From: Propionibacteriales bacterium
GTDB lineage: Bacteria > Actinomycetota > Actinomycetes > Propionibacteriales > Nocardioidaceae
DNA length: 64,000 bases
Direction: 5' to 3'
NCBI GenBank assembly: GCA_026392465.1
Contig: JAPLCA010000030.1
Location: forward strand, 372,001 to 436,000
The notes under the pieces were generated by a model, which was given only the letters and a program-made list of their open reading frames with translations, was not told the origin of the DNA and did no database searches. Below, one piece after another: positions 13,791 to 23,268 of the stretch (position 1 is its first letter; every line of letters begins with the position of its first letter). A program made the position numbers and the translations under genes.

Positions 13791-14977
13791 CGCGCACCTC
13801 GCTGCAGGACGGCCTCGAACCGGTCGGCGCAGCCCGCCAGGGAGAACTCCTGCTCGGCGAGCTCGCGCGCCTGGGCACGCACCGCGTCGCGTCGCTCGTC
13901 GTCGCCGAGCAGGGCGTCGACCCAGTCCGCCGCCGCGGGCAGCGAGGCCGCCTCGGGGCGGCCGACGTGGCCCCCGGCGCGCTCGACCAGGTCGGAGGCG
14001 GCGTTCTCCTCCGGCATCAGGCCGACGACGGGGCGGCCGGCGCACAGGTACGACAGCGTCTTGGACGGCACCGAGAACGCCCCGGCCTGCTGGTCGAGCA
14101 GGACGACGAGCACGTCGCCGCTGCCGAGCACCTCGGGCAGACGCTCGTAGGGCTGGAACGGCAGCAGGGTGAGCGGCACGTCGAGCCGGTCGGCCTCGGC
14201 GCGGATCACGTCCGCCGCCGGCCCCTCGTTCACCACGACGAGGCGCACCGGGCGACCCCGCTCGCGCACCGCCGCCGTGAGCCGGACCAGCAGGGCGGGG
14301 TCGTGCTTGAGGCCGAGGGTGCCGGAGTACAGGAGGGTCTGGATCTCGTCGAGCTCGTGCTCCACGGCCCAGTCGTTCTTGCGCTGGACGGGCACGATCT
14401 CGTCGAGCGGGGCCCAGTTGGCGATGACGGTCGTCTTGTCCGCCGTCCCCCACCGCTCGTGCACCGGCACGAAGGAGTCGGCGATGACGACGACCTGGCT
14501 GGCCCGCCGTGACGTCCAGCGCTCCGCCAGGTCGAAGGCGAGCGCGACCGCGCGGAACGAGCGCGACAGCTTGGCGCCGGCGAACGACCGGACGGCCACC
14601 GAGTAGACGTCCTGGTGCCACAGCACCCACGGCTGGCGGAACAGGGCCATGGCGGCGGCGAAGACGACGAGCGTCGGGATCTGCACGTTCGACATGAGCG
14701 CGACGTCGGGACGGACGCGGCGCACGTGGCGCACGAGCTCGATCCCGAGGCGCACCTCGAGCAGCAGCCGCTGCACGAACCGGCCCTTGTCGAAGACGAT
14801 GCCGTCGCCGACGGTCTCGAAGCGGATGGTCTCGCCGGGCTGCGCCTCGAGGCGTCCCTTGCCGGAGACGTAGGCGTTGCAGGTGGAGTGCGTCACGTCG
14901 TGCCCGCGCCGGGCGAGCTCGCGGCTGAGCTGGGCCTGGAACGGGTGCCCGCTGTAGTCGTGCACGAGGACGCGCAT
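13787..14977 (-). CDS. Glycosyltransferase family 4 protein (WbuB/WcaI-like)
   Basis: 396 aa with two Rossmann-like halves of GT-B fold. N-terminal MRVLVHDYSGHPFQAQLSRELARRGHDV is the acceptor domain start; the donor-site region is VLLDQQAGAFSVPSKTLSYLCAGRPVVGLMP, followed by ENAASDLVERAGGHV. It would transfer a sugar from a nucleotide donor to a glycan precursor at the inner membrane face. ATG 14977 with GGAGG eight bases upstream. First gene of a three-gene cassette set into the trp region, 98 bases after the Trp-associated membrane protein gene. Donor and acceptor are not predictable. Confidence 0.88.
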   Translation of the reverse strand: MRVLVHDYSGHPFQAQLSRELARRGHDVTHSTCNAYVSGKGRLEAQPGETIRFETVGDGIVFDKGRFVQRLLLEVRLGIELVRHVRRVRPDVALMSNVQIPTLVVFAAAMALFRQPWVLWHQDVYSVAVRSFAGAKLSRSFRAVALAFDLAERWTSRRASQVVVIADSFVPVHERWGTADKTTVIANWAPLDEIVPVQRKNDWAVEHELDEIQTLLYSGTLGLKHDPALLVRLTAAVRERGRPVRLVVVNEGPAADVIRAEADRLDVPLTLLPFQPYERLPEVLGSGDVLVVLLDQQAGAFSVPSKTLSYLCAGRPVVGLMPEENAASDLVERAGGHVGRPEAASLPAAADWVDALLGDDERRDAVRAQARELAEQEFSLAGCADRFEAVLQRGAR

Positions 14978-15075
14978 TCGACCTCCACTCGTGGTCACCG
15001 TCTGTCGGTGTCGCACGGGTCAACGAGGCGCCGCACCCGGGGTTACGTCGGCGACGGCTCGTGGAGGGACTTTCG

Positions 15076-15660
15076 TCACACGGTGGGGTCGCGTCCTTCG
15101 TCGAGCGCCTTCCACGGGTCCTCGACGACGGGGCGACGCGACGGCGCGTCGTAGCGTCCGCTCATCCCCGGCCACGAGCGTCCGTGCCGCAGGACGACGA
15201 GGCCGAGCAGCGCGGCGAGCGCGAAGGCGCCCGCCGCGACGAACGGCCACGGCGAGGTCGCGATCCGGCCGAGGTCCTGGCCGGTGAACGCCGGCGACTG
15301 CTCCGCCGCGGACGTCAGGGCGTCGTGGGCGCCGCCACCCGTGCCGCCGAGCACGCTGAGGACCGCCCCGCCGAGGCCCAGGAGGACGACGAGCACCCCC
15401 ACGACCCACCTCCCGCGGCCGCGCGTGGCCAGCACGGCGAGCGCCGCGGTGACGACCACCACGGCCAGCGCGGCGGCCAACGGCGCGACGTCGCGGCCGG
15501 TGACCACCACGTCGGCGGGCGGCAGGCCCTGCGGAGCGAGACGGGTGCCGGCCCAGGTGCGTCCGAGGGCGAGCCAGGCCACCCCACCCGCGACCAGCAG
15601 GCCGAGCACCGTCGGGGCGTACAGCCGACGGCCGGGTCCCGCGGCGACGGGTGAGGTCAC
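15076..15660 (-). CDS. Trp biosynthesis-associated membrane protein (TIGR02234-type)
   Basis: 194 aa, four predicted membrane segments (about 12-30, 60-80, 85-108 and 150-170) with an extracytoplasmic loop [29 protein letters not shown] between the first two. This matches the actinobacterial Trp-associated membrane protein found between trpE and trpC (Rv1610-like), recognised by topology, the W in the first loop and gene context. GTG 15660 overlaps the hisI stop (GTGA). Function unknown. The trpE that normally precedes it is absent. Confidence 0.82.
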   Translation of the reverse strand: MTSPVAAGPGRRLYAPTVLGLLVAGGVAWLALGRTWAGTRLAPQGLPPADVVVTGRDVAPLAAALAVVVVTAALAVLATRGRGRWVVGVLVVLLGLGGAVLSVLGGTGGGAHDALTSAAEQSPAFTGQDLGRIATSPWPFVAAGAFALAALLGLVVLRHGRSWPGMSGRYDAPSRRPVVEDPWKALDEGRDPTV

Positions 15661-15995
15661 AGCAGCCGGTCCTCGTCGAAGCAGGTCGTGGCACCGGTGT
15701 GGCAGGCGGGGCCCTCCTGGTCGACGACGACGAGCAGCGTGTCGCCGTCGCAGTCGAGCCGGACCTCGCGCACGTGCTGCACGTGGCCGGAGGTCCCCCC
15801 CTTCACCCAGTACTCCTGCCGGCTGCGGCTCCAGTACGTCCCGCGGCCGGTGGTGAGCGTGCGGTGCAGCGCCTCGTCGTCCATCCAGCCGACCATGAGC
15901 ACCGCGTGCGTGCCGGCGTCCTGGACGACGGCCGGCACGAGGCCGGCGGGATCGCGCTTGAGCCGTGCGGCGACGGCGGGGTCGAGGGAACTCAC
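15657..15995 (-). CDS. hisI: Phosphoribosyl-AMP cyclohydrolase
   Basis: Third step of histidine synthesis: opens the purine ring of phosphoribosyl-AMP. 112 aa, the single-domain form without the HisE pyrophosphohydrolase. Zn and Mg ligands are visible in [29 protein letters not shown], and GWMDDEAL and [13 protein letters not shown] are family signatures. GTG 15995 with GGGAGGATG upstream. It lies 20 bases after the ABC exporter pair and is directly joined to the Trp-associated gene. Confidence 0.95.
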   Translation of the reverse strand: MSSLDPAVAARLKRDPAGLVPAVVQDAGTHAVLMVGWMDDEALHRTLTTGRGTYWSRSRQEYWVKGGTSGHVQHVREVRLDCDGDTLLVVVDQEGPACHTGATTCFDEDRLL

Positions 15996-16015
15996 GGGTC
16001 CATCCTCCCAGAGGG

Positions 16016-17830
16016 TCAGTCGGCGACCGGCGCGATGCCGAGCGAGGCCTGCGCCACCCAGCTGGCGTGCAGCCGGGCGTACACGCCGCCCGCGTCGACG
16101 AGCGTCGCGTGCGACCCGTCCTCCACGAGGCGGCCGGCGTCGAACACGAGCACCCGGTCGGCGTTCTCGGCCGTGGTCAGGCGGTGGGCGATGGTGACGC
16201 TCGTCCGACCCTCGAGGAGGGTCTCCAGGGCGCGCGTGGCACGCAGCTCCGTCTGGGGGTCGACCGCGCTGGTGGCCTCGTCGAGCACGAGGAAGTCGGG
16301 GTCGGCGAGCGCCGAGCGCACCAGCGCCACCAGCTGCCGCTCCCCCGCCGACAGCGACTCCCCGCGCTGCCCGACCGGCGTGTCCAGACCTCGCGGCAGG
16401 GTCGCGAACCAGTCGGCGAGCCCCAGGTCGTCCACGGCGGCGACGAGCACCTCGTCCGACGCGTCACGACGGCCGTACCGCAGGTTCTCGCGCAGCGTGG
16501 CGTCGAACAGGAACCCCTCCTGCGGCACCATCAGGACGTGCCGCCGGAGCTCGTCGAAGGCGACCTGCGTGATGTCGGTGTCGCCCAGGCGCACCGTGCC
16601 GCGGGTCGGGTCCATGAGGCGGGTCAGCAGCTTCGCGAACGTCGTCTTGCCCGACCCGGTCTCGCCCACGACGGCGACCCGCTGCCGCGGCTCGATGACG
16701 ACGTCGACGTCGGAGAGCACCTCCGGCCCGCCGGGGTAGGCGAACCCGACGCCCTCGAAGCGCGCGCCGAGCACCTCGTCCGGGAGCGCGAGCCCGTCGG
16801 GCCCGGGGTCGACGACGTCGGCGGGCGTGTCGAGGAGCTCGATGACGCGCCGCCAGGACGCGATCGCGTTCTGCGCCTCGGTGAGCACCTGGGTGGCCAT
16901 CTGCGCCGGGCCGACGAGCAGTCCGACGAGGAACGCGAAGGCGATGACGGTGCCCATCGAAAGCCCGCCCGCCACGCCGATCACGACACCGGCGGCGATC
17001 GCACCGGCGTTCGCCAGGCCTCCGGCGAGCCCGGCCGACGCGAACGTGACGGCGACCAGCTTCTGCGCACGGACGTTGGCGTCGAGGTTGCGCTGGATGC
17101 CGTCGTCGACGCGCTGCTGCGTGCGCTCCTCGATCGCGTGCGCCTTGACGACCGACGCGCCGACGACCGGCTCGGCGACGACGGCGAGCATCTCGCCGAC
17201 CGTCCGGCGGACGGTGTCGTAGGCACGACTGAGCCGGCCGGCGAAGAACTTCAGGCTCACGGCGAGCGGCAGGAAGCACACCCAGACGACGATCGTGAGC
17301 TGCCAGGAGTAGAACGCCATGATGATCGTGGCCACCAGCATCTGCCCGATGCTGAGGACGATCGTGATGCCCGTGAACTGCAGGAACAGCGACACCTGGT
17401 CGACGTCGGACGTCACCCGCGAGACCAGGGCACCGCGACGCTCGGCGTTCTGCGTGAGCATCGACAGGTCGTGGACGTGCCGGAACGCGGTGACCCGCAG
17501 CTCCGCCAGCCCGCGCTCGCTGGCGACGAACAGCCGCACCCGCATCCAGTAGGCGACGACGGCGGTCAGCAGCACGAGGACGAGTGCGCCGAGGAGGTAG
17601 GGCCCGATCGCGGACAGCGACGTCGTGCCGCCGTCGCCGAGGCCGGAGTCGATGGTCCGTTGGATGACGACGGGGACGACGGAGCCGCCGACCGTGCTGA
17701 GCACGGCCAGCAGGAGGGTCAGCCACAGGCCGTCGCGGATGGCCGGCGAGAGCGCGAGCCCACGGCGCACGATCTGGCTGCCGGTGGCGCGCACCGGCGT
17801 GACGCCGGGCAGGGTGGTGTCGCTGCTCAT
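16016..17830 (-). CDS. ABC exporter half-transporter, canonical ATP site
   Basis: 604 aa: six-helix membrane domain (about residues 30-320) fused to an ATPase domain. Walker A is [10 protein letters not shown]-loop MVPQEGF, Walker [13 protein letters not shown] with the catalytic Glu, and the switch His is in TIAHRLTT. The signature is LSAGERQ, not LSGGQ. With its partner (17827-19629), joined by ATGA, it should form a heterodimeric type IV exporter in which this subunit carries the good Walker motifs and an altered signature. Substrate unknown. The pair splits hisF from hisI. Confidence 0.9.
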   Translation of the reverse strand: MSSDTTLPGVTPVRATGSQIVRRGLALSPAIRDGLWLTLLLAVLSTVGGSVVPVVIQRTIDSGLGDGGTTSLSAIGPYLLGALVLVLLTAVVAYWMRVRLFVASERGLAELRVTAFRHVHDLSMLTQNAERRGALVSRVTSDVDQVSLFLQFTGITIVLSIGQMLVATIIMAFYSWQLTIVVWVCFLPLAVSLKFFAGRLSRAYDTVRRTVGEMLAVVAEPVVGASVVKAHAIEERTQQRVDDGIQRNLDANVRAQKLVAVTFASAGLAGGLANAGAIAAGVVIGVAGGLSMGTVIAFAFLVGLLVGPAQMATQVLTEAQNAIASWRRVIELLDTPADVVDPGPDGLALPDEVLGARFEGVGFAYPGGPEVLSDVDVVIEPRQRVAVVGETGSGKTTFAKLLTRLMDPTRGTVRLGDTDITQVAFDELRRHVLMVPQEGFLFDATLRENLRYGRRDASDEVLVAAVDDLGLADWFATLPRGLDTPVGQRGESLSAGERQLVALVRSALADPDFLVLDEATSAVDPQTELRATRALETLLEGRTSVTIAHRLTTAENADRVLVFDAGRLVEDGSHATLVDAGGVYARLHASWVAQASLGIAPVAD

Positions 17831-19629
17831 GCGCTCGCCTCCCTCGCCTGGTCGTACGCGTCGACGAGGTCGCGGTAGACGCTCGACCTCCGCAGCAGCT
17901 CCTCGTGGGTCCCTCGCTCGGCCACGCGACCGCCGTCGAGCAGCACGACCTCGTCGGCCAGGGAGATGGTGGCCTTGCGGTAGGCGACGACGAGCACGGT
18001 CGGGCCGCTGCCGTCGGACGTGCGCTCCGCGAGCGCCCGCAGGATCCGCTGCTCGACCTCGGGGTCGACCGCGCTGGTCGCGTCGTCCATGACGAGCAGC
18101 CGCGGCCGCCGCACCAGGGCACGGGCGAGCGCGAGGCGCTGGCGCTGGCCGCCCGAGAGCGTCGTGCCCCGCTCCCCCAGCTGCGTGTCGAGGCCGTCGG
18201 CGAGGCGTGCCACGAACCCGTCGGCCTGCACCGTGCGCAGCGCCTCCCACACCTCCTCGTCGGGGACGTCGAGGCCGAGGGTCACGTTCTCGCGCACCGA
18301 GTCGTCGAACAGGAAGGTGCCCTGCGGCACGACCGCGACGGTGCCGGCCAGCGCCCCGTGGTCGAGCGTGCGCAGGTCGAGGCCGTCGACCTCGACGGAG
18401 CCGAGTCGCGGGTCGACGAGCCGCGACAGCAGGGTCGTGAGGGTGCTCTTGCCGCTGCCCGTCGCGCCGACCAGGGCCGTGACGCTCCCGCGAGGCACGT
18501 GCAGGTCGACGCCCTGGAGCACGTCGTGCTCCGCGTCGTCGAAGCGGTGGGCCACGCCGCGCAGCCGCAGGTCGACCGCTCCGGTGCCCGGGACCGTGCC
18601 GTCGCCGTAGGCCATCGACCCGGTCGCCTGGAGCACGTTGTCGACGCGGTCCCAGCCGACCACGCTGCGCGGCAGCTCGCCGAGGACCCAGCCGATGGCG
18701 CGCACCGGGAAGGCGACCACCGTGAAGAGGTACGCCACCTGCACGACGTCGCCCGGCTCCGCCGCCCCGCTGGCGACCCGGCCGACGCCGAGCACGAGGA
18801 CCAGGAGGACGCCGAGGTTCGGCAGCGCCTCCAGCAGCGGGTCGAAGATGCTGCGGATGCGGCCGACCGCGATGTTCGCGTCGCGCAGCTCGTGCGTGGC
18901 CCGGGTGAACCGCTCGGTCTCCTCGGCCTCGCGGCCGAGCGACTTGACCACGAGGGCGCCGTCGAAGGACTCGTGGGCGACCGCGCTGACGTCGCCGCGC
19001 AGCGCCTGCGCGTGGGCCACGCGCGGCGACAGCCAGCGCTGGTAGAAGACGTTGATGCCGAACAGCGCGGGGAACACGACGAGGCCGACGATCGTCAGCA
19101 CCCAGTCGGCCTCGACCATCGCGACGAGGGCGGCCGCGAGCATCGCGACCACGCCCACCGCCATCGGCAGCGGCATGAACACCGCCCAGGCAGCCTCGAC
19201 GTCGGCGTTGGCGTTGGAGAGCAGCTGCCCCGTGGGGTGACGGTGGTGCCACGACATCGGCAGCGCGAGGTACTGGCGCGTGACCTTGCGGCGGTAGGTG
19301 GCGACGAGCCGGTAGTAGACGATGCCGCCGATCAGCCGACGGGCGATGACGCCGAGGGCGCGCAGCGTCGCCACGCCCAGGAACAGGCCGACGGCGGTCC
19401 ACAGCGCCCCCTGGACGACCTCACCGCGTTCGAACGAGGGGCGGATGACGTGGTCGGTGGCCCACCCGAGCACCCAGGCGTCGGCGACGGTCATGGCGCC
19501 GAACAGGACGCTGCCGACGGCCGAGATCGCGAAGAGCGCCTTCTGCTCGACGATGCCGCGCCCGAGGAGGCCGAAGCCCCGGCGCATCATCCGGTCCTGC
19601 TGGGCCGACCCGAGGTCGCTACCTGACAC
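17827..19629 (-). CDS. ABC exporter half-transporter, degenerate ATP site
   Basis: 600 aa, membrane domain then ATPase domain. Walker [10 protein letters not shown] and signature LSGGQRQR are canonical, but Walker B reads [12 protein letters not shown] (catalytic Glu changed to Asp) and the switch His is Tyr (VVAYRKATI). Such asymmetry is known from heterodimeric exporters such as TM287/288 and BmrCD. The GTG at 19629 overlaps the end of hisF by 11 bases, so it is translationally coupled to histidine genes. The exported compound is unknown. Confidence 0.9.
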   Translation of the reverse strand: MSGSDLGSAQQDRMMRRGFGLLGRGIVEQKALFAISAVGSVLFGAMTVADAWVLGWATDHVIRPSFERGEVVQGALWTAVGLFLGVATLRALGVIARRLIGGIVYYRLVATYRRKVTRQYLALPMSWHHRHPTGQLLSNANADVEAAWAVFMPLPMAVGVVAMLAAALVAMVEADWVLTIVGLVVFPALFGINVFYQRWLSPRVAHAQALRGDVSAVAHESFDGALVVKSLGREAEETERFTRATHELRDANIAVGRIRSIFDPLLEALPNLGVLLVLVLGVGRVASGAAEPGDVVQVAYLFTVVAFPVRAIGWVLGELPRSVVGWDRVDNVLQATGSMAYGDGTVPGTGAVDLRLRGVAHRFDDAEHDVLQGVDLHVPRGSVTALVGATGSGKSTLTTLLSRLVDPRLGSVEVDGLDLRTLDHGALAGTVAVVPQGTFLFDDSVRENVTLGLDVPDEEVWEALRTVQADGFVARLADGLDTQLGERGTTLSGGQRQRLALARALVRRPRLLVMDDATSAVDPEVEQRILRALAERTSDGSGPTVLVVAYRKATISLADEVVLLDGGRVAERGTHEELLRRSSVYRDLVDAYDQAREASA

Positions 19630-20395
19630 GGTGTCCAGCTGCTCGCAAGGTCTCTTTCACCTGTCCGATCGTGAGCTCGCCGAAGTGGAACACGCTCGCG
19701 GCGAGCAGGGCGTCGGCACCGGCCTCGACCGCGGGAGCGAAGTGCCCGAGCCGTCCGGCGCCACCACTGGCGATCAGTGGCACCTGGGTAACGCTGCGGA
19801 CCGCCCGGATCATTTCCAGGTCGTAGCCCGCCTTCGTCCCGTCGGCGTCCATGGAGTTCAGCAGGACCTCCCCGACACCCAGCTCCTCAGCACGCCGCAC
19901 CCACTCGACCGCGTCGAGACCGGCGCTGCGCCGACCCCCGTGCGTGGTCACCTCGTACCCGCTCGGCTGCGCGCCGTCGCCGCTGGTCGGGCTGCGCCGT
20001 GCGTCGACGCTCAGCACCAGCACCTGGTTGCCGAAGCGGTGCGCGATCTCGGCGATCACCTCGGGACGCGCGATGGCGGCGGTGTTGATGCCGACCTTGT
20101 CGGCGCCGGCGCGCAGCAGCCGGTCGACGTCGTCGACGGTGCGCACCCCTCCCCCGACGGTCAGCGGGATGAAGACCTGCTCGGCGGTGCTCCCCACGAT
20201 GTCGAACGTCGTGGCACGGTCGCCGCTCGAGGCGGTGATGTCGAGGAAGGTCAGCTCGTCCGCGCCCTCGGCGTCGTACACGCGGGCCATCTCGACCGGG
20301 TCGCCCGCGTCGACCAGGTCGACGAAGTTGACCCCCTTCATGACACGTCCCGCGTCGACGTCGAGGCAGGGGATGACACGCACGGCGAGGCTCAC
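19619..20395 (-). CDS. hisF: Imidazole glycerol phosphate synthase cyclase subunit
   Basis: Cyclase subunit that pairs with HisH to make imidazole glycerol phosphate and AICAR. 258 aa TIM barrel. Catalytic Asp12 is in [15 protein letters not shown] and the second catalytic Asp is in VLSVDARR. Phosphate loops TVGGGVRT and ASGGAG are intact. GTG 20395 with TAGTCT ending 6 bases upstream predicts a leaderless mRNA. It is separated from hisA by a small plus-strand gene, so it needs its own promoter. Confidence 0.96.
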   Translation of the reverse strand: MSLAVRVIPCLDVDAGRVMKGVNFVDLVDAGDPVEMARVYDAEGADELTFLDITASSGDRATTFDIVGSTAEQVFIPLTVGGGVRTVDDVDRLLRAGADKVGINTAAIARPEVIAEIAHRFGNQVLVLSVDARRSPTSGDGAQPSGYEVTTHGGRRSAGLDAVEWVRRAEELGVGEVLLNSMDADGTKAGYDLEMIRAVRSVTQVPLIASGGAGRLGHFAPAVEAGADALLAASVFHFGELTIGQVKETLRAAGHRVR

Positions 20396-20401
20396 CCAGC
20401 G

Positions 20402-20407
20402 AGACTA
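20402..20407 (-). promoter_or_regulatory. Candidate -10 for leaderless hisF mRNA
   Basis: Minus-strand TAGTCT with six bases to the GTG at 20395. It lies in the 32-base divergent gap with the gene at 20428. Confidence 0.55.
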
Positions 20408-20415
20408 TCTGCACC

Positions 20416-20421
20416 TATGGT
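20416..20421 (+). promoter_or_regulatory. Candidate -10 for a leaderless mRNA
   Basis: TATGGT with six bases to the GTG at 20428. Both divergent genes in this gap therefore show the same spacing. Confidence 0.5.
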
Positions 20422-20427
20422 GACCCC

Positions 20428-20766
20428 GTGGCCACCACCTACCAGTGCTTTCTCTGCCGCGGCACGATCGACATCACCTCCGACGACGCGATGGTCGTGA
20501 ACGTCCACCGCCGCATCTCCGAGGACGAGTGGGGCGACGACTGGTTCGTCGACGCGGCGAAGGACACGTTCCGGTTCTGCTCGCAGGCGCACCTCGCGGA
20601 GTACATGGAGCGGTTCCCGCTCCCCCCGCCGAACGGCGGGGTCGACGACGACGACGAGATGTCGTTCGGCGACTGGGTCGGCTGCCTCGCCCTTGCCCTG
20701 CTCCTGCTCGCGCTGCTGGCCGGGGCCGTGTACGGGTTGGTCGGCCTGGTGTCGCGCCTGACCTGA
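20428..20766 (+). CDS. Small zinc-ligand protein with C-terminal membrane anchor, unknown
   Basis: 112 aa, GTG start. An N-terminal CFLCRGTIDI and a later FRFCSQAHLAEYM look like the paired ligands of a TRASH- or treble-clef-type metal finger (Cys-x2-Cys, then Cys-x3-His), though no database check was possible. A very acidic stretch (DDDDE) is followed by one hydrophobic helix (about residues 85-107). It is on the plus strand between hisF and hisA, divergent from the first and convergent with the second. I do not recognise the family; a metal sensor or chaperone at the membrane is one guess. Confidence 0.75.
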   Translation: MATTYQCFLCRGTIDITSDDAMVVNVHRRISEDEWGDDWFVDAAKDTFRFCSQAHLAEYMERFPLPPPNGGVDDDDEMSFGDWVGCLALALLLLALLAGAVYGLVGLVSRLT

Positions 20767-20815
20767 TCTCAGTCCTCGCCGCGCCGACCACGGCGCACGG
20801 ATCCCGCGACCACGG

Positions 20816-21562
20816 TCAGGACTCCGGTCGGGCCTGGCCGCGGGTCAGGGCGAGCGCGTCCTCGAGCGTGAACTGTCCCGTGTACAGCGCAGTGCCGGCG
20901 ATGGCGCCCTCGACGCCGAGGTCGACGAGCCCCATGAGCGCCTCGATGTCGGCGAGCGTGGTGACGCCCCCCGACGCGACGACGGGGCGGTCGGTGCGGG
21001 AGCAGACGTCGCGCAGCAGGTCGAGGTTCGGGCCCTGCAGCATGCCGTCCTTGTTGACGTCGGTGACGACGTAGCGGGCGCAGCCCTCGGCGTCGAGGCG
21101 GGCGAGCGTCTCGTAGAGGTCGCCGCCGTCGCGCGTCCAGCCGCGCGCGGCGAGCGTCGTCCCGCGGACGTCGAGCCCGATCGCGACCCGGTCGCCCCAC
21201 TCGGCGATGACCTTGGCGCACCACTCGGGGTTCTCGAGCGCGGCGGTGCCGATGTTGACCCGTCGGCAGCCGGCCTCCATGGCGGCCGTGAGCGACTCGT
21301 CGTCGCGCATGCCGCCGGACATCTCGACGTCGATGTCGAGGGTGCCGACGATCCGCGCCAGCAGGTCACGGTTGTGCCCGTGGCCGAACGCGGCGTCGAG
21401 GTCGACGAGGTGGATCCACTCCGCTCCCGCCGACTGCCAGCGCAGCGCGGCCTCGACGGGGTCGCCGAACCGCTTCTCCGAGCCGTCGACCCCCTGCACC
21501 AGCTGGACGGCCTGGCCGCCCTTGACGTCGACGGCGGGCAGCAGCTCCAGGTAGTCACTCAC
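20816..21562 (-). CDS. priA: Phosphoribosyl isomerase A, HisA/TrpF bifunctional type
   Basis: 248 aa TIM barrel. It isomerises ProFAR in histidine synthesis. In actinobacteria that lack trpF, the PriA form also isomerises phosphoribosyl anthranilate. Asp12 in [10 protein letters not shown] and the Asp in [10 protein letters not shown] are the two catalytic acids. The [14 protein letters not shown] segment matches the PriA active-site loop (Arg and Trp used for the two substrates). No trpF is present in this window. GTG 21562 with TAGCAT ending 6 bases upstream suggests a leaderless mRNA. Normally follows hisH directly; here a DUF222-HNH gene intervenes. Confidence 0.94.
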   Translation of the reverse strand: MSDYLELLPAVDVKGGQAVQLVQGVDGSEKRFGDPVEAALRWQSAGAEWIHLVDLDAAFGHGHNRDLLARIVGTLDIDVEMSGGMRDDESLTAAMEAGCRRVNIGTAALENPEWCAKVIAEWGDRVAIGLDVRGTTLAARGWTRDGGDLYETLARLDAEGCARYVVTDVNKDGMLQGPNLDLLRDVCSRTDRPVVASGGVTTLADIEALMGLVDLGVEGAIAGTALYTGQFTLEDALALTRGQARPES

Positions 21563-21568
21563 GCGGCG

Positions 21569-21574
21569 ATGCTA
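21569..21574 (-). promoter_or_regulatory. Candidate -10 for leaderless priA mRNA
   Basis: Minus-strand TAGCAT with six bases to the GTG at 21562. Confidence 0.5.
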
Positions 21575-21607
21575 TCGACGCCCGCTCGCGCACGGCCGCG
21601 CACCGGG

Positions 21608-22894
21608 TCATCGGGGTCGGTACTCGATGTGTGCGGGGCGGGTGTGGTGGATCTCGACGAGCTGGAGGGTGCGGGGTCGCTGGTTCCAGGCGCGGGTGAA
21701 CGCGGTCTGGGCGGGGATGGTGCGGGTGGGTAGGTGCCAGTGGGCGTTGCCGTGCTCGTCGTGGCTGACCGATAGTGCTCCTCGGGTCTTGAGGCCGTGG
21801 TGGGGTGGGCACCGGTGGTGCAGGTTGCTTGCGGTGGTGGGTCCGCGCTGTTGGCCGGGTGGTGGGTCGGGGTCGTGGGGGATCTGGTGGTCGAGGTCGC
21901 AGGCGATGGCGGGGCGGGTGCAGCCGGGAACGTCACACGTGCCGTCCACCAGGTTGAGCGCCCGGCGGAGGGGCTGGGTGGGGAAGCGGCCGAGCTCGGT
22001 GACGTCGAGGATCCCGCCGTTCTCGTCGGTCAACAACCGCGAGAAGAGCGTCCCCTCTTGGGTGGCGAGCTCGGCGAGCAGGGCAGGGTCGAGGACGTGC
22101 TGCCCATCGGCCGACACAGCCGGCTCGCTCGAGACACCGAGCAGGGTGGCGAGGGAGACGGTGACGCCGAGGTGGAAGCGGCCCCGCCCTGACGTGGTGC
22201 TGGTGTCGTCCTTGCGCAGAAGGGTGTCGACGAGTGCGTCGGCGCGGGCCTGCGCCAACGTCCGGTCATCATCGGGGCTCTGACTGCGGGAGGCCTTCGC
22301 CGCGAGGGTCAGGTCACGATCGATCAGCACCGCGTCAGCGGTGGGGATGAGGGCCTGCAGGAGGCTCATCCCGTCATCCAGGGCGGTGATGGTGACGGTG
22401 CGGTCCGCTTGGGCGGCCGTGCGGCGCGCGGTGGCGTGGTCGGGTTCGACCCGGACGAGGAACCGGCGTAGCCAGCTCTTGAGCTGGCCCAGGGTGTGGC
22501 TGGTGGCGTAGGCGAGCACTTCCTCGTCCAGCCTGGTGATGTTCTCGGGGTGGTGGAGCTTCCAGGCGGTCGAGGCGATCTCGCGGGCCTTGGCTCGGTC
22601 GACCTCACCGGCCTGGTGCGCAGCCCACACGGTGGGCAGGTCCATCACCAGGGTCCGGGTCGCGGAGACCAGGTTCGCGACCAGCCCCTGCGCGAGGTTG
22701 AGCTCGACGCCGATCTCGAGGATCGCGACCTGACGGGCGTCCTCCACCTGCCGGGCACTCAATCCTTGGGTGAGGGCGTCGGTGCGGCGGGTCTCCACGA
22801 ACCGCAGCACCGCCCGAGCCTGCTCAGCCTCCGCAGCCCACACCCGACGCGACGCATCCATCGCGTCGGCCAGGAGGGTGTCGGTGGGGCTCAT
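21608..22894 (-). CDS. DUF222-HNH endonuclease-domain protein
   Basis: 428 aa. The long helical N-terminal part (about 1-290) is of the DUF222 (13E12 repeat) kind, seen as ARQVEDARQVAILEIGVELNL-like segments. The C-terminal HNH nuclease domain shows CDVPGCTRPAIACDLDH, then NLHHRCPPHHGLKT, giving the Cys pair, the DxDH and the downstream Asn and His ligands. Such genes are multicopy and mobile-looking in actinobacteria, with unknown role. It sits between hisH and priA next to a cluster of inverted repeats, which suggests insertion. ATG 22894 with TAGGTT ending six bases upstream (leaderless). Confidence 0.9.
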   Translation of the reverse strand: MSPTDTLLADAMDASRRVWAAEAEQARAVLRFVETRRTDALTQGLSARQVEDARQVAILEIGVELNLAQGLVANLVSATRTLVMDLPTVWAAHQAGEVDRAKAREIASTAWKLHHPENITRLDEEVLAYATSHTLGQLKSWLRRFLVRVEPDHATARRTAAQADRTVTITALDDGMSLLQALIPTADAVLIDRDLTLAAKASRSQSPDDDRTLAQARADALVDTLLRKDDTSTTSGRGRFHLGVTVSLATLLGVSSEPAVSADGQHVLDPALLAELATQEGTLFSRLLTDENGGILDVTELGRFPTQPLRRALNLVDGTCDVPGCTRPAIACDLDHQIPHDPDPPPGQQRGPTTASNLHHRCPPHHGLKTRGALSVSHDEHGNAHWHLPTRTIPAQTAFTRAWNQRPRTLQLVEIHHTRPAHIEYRPR

Positions 22895-22900
22895 AGTTCC

Positions 22901-22906
22901 AACCTA
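22901..22906 (-). promoter_or_regulatory. Candidate -10 for the DUF222-HNH gene
   Basis: Minus-strand TAGGTT with six bases to the ATG at 22894. The same hexamer and spacing precede the VIT gene. Confidence 0.55.
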
Positions 22907-22982
22907 GGCACCCCCTCCGACACCACCCTCCACCCCAGAAAACCCTGTGGACGCGGGGGTTGCGGCTGATTCACGCGGGACT

Positions 22983-23261
22983 GTTGCCGGGTGGTCTCGA
23001 TACGTCCGACCGAGCTCCTCCGTCGCCGGTCGGCCTACTCGACCAGCGGAACCCTCCGCTGGTCGAGTGCCTCGACGAGCGCCAGCGAGGAGAGGTGTAT
23101 CGAGACCACTCTGGGCTGACGCTGGGAGCCGGTCCACGCTGATCCGTTGCCGGGTGGTCTCGATACGCACCGACGAGCTCGCTGGCGCTCGCCGTCGCTA
23201 CTACTCGACCAGCGGAACAGCTGCCACTCGACCGGCGGAACAGCGGCTCCTCGACCAGCGG
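22983..23261. repeat. Cluster of three full and two partial palindromic repeat units
   Basis: Unit ends are GTGGTCTCGATACG on one side and CTCGACCAGCGGAAC on the other. Unit 1 runs 22990-23052, unit 2 is inverted (23056-23109), and unit 3 is direct (23150-23218). Units 1 and 3 share a longer identical lead starting GTTGCCGGGTGG. Two tail fragments follow near 23227 and 23249. Similar units are dispersed in intergenic regions of related actinobacteria as far as I recall. The cluster fills the gap between hisH and the DUF222-HNH gene; no ORF is convincing here. Confidence 0.8.
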
Positions 23262-23268
23262 GGGCGGG

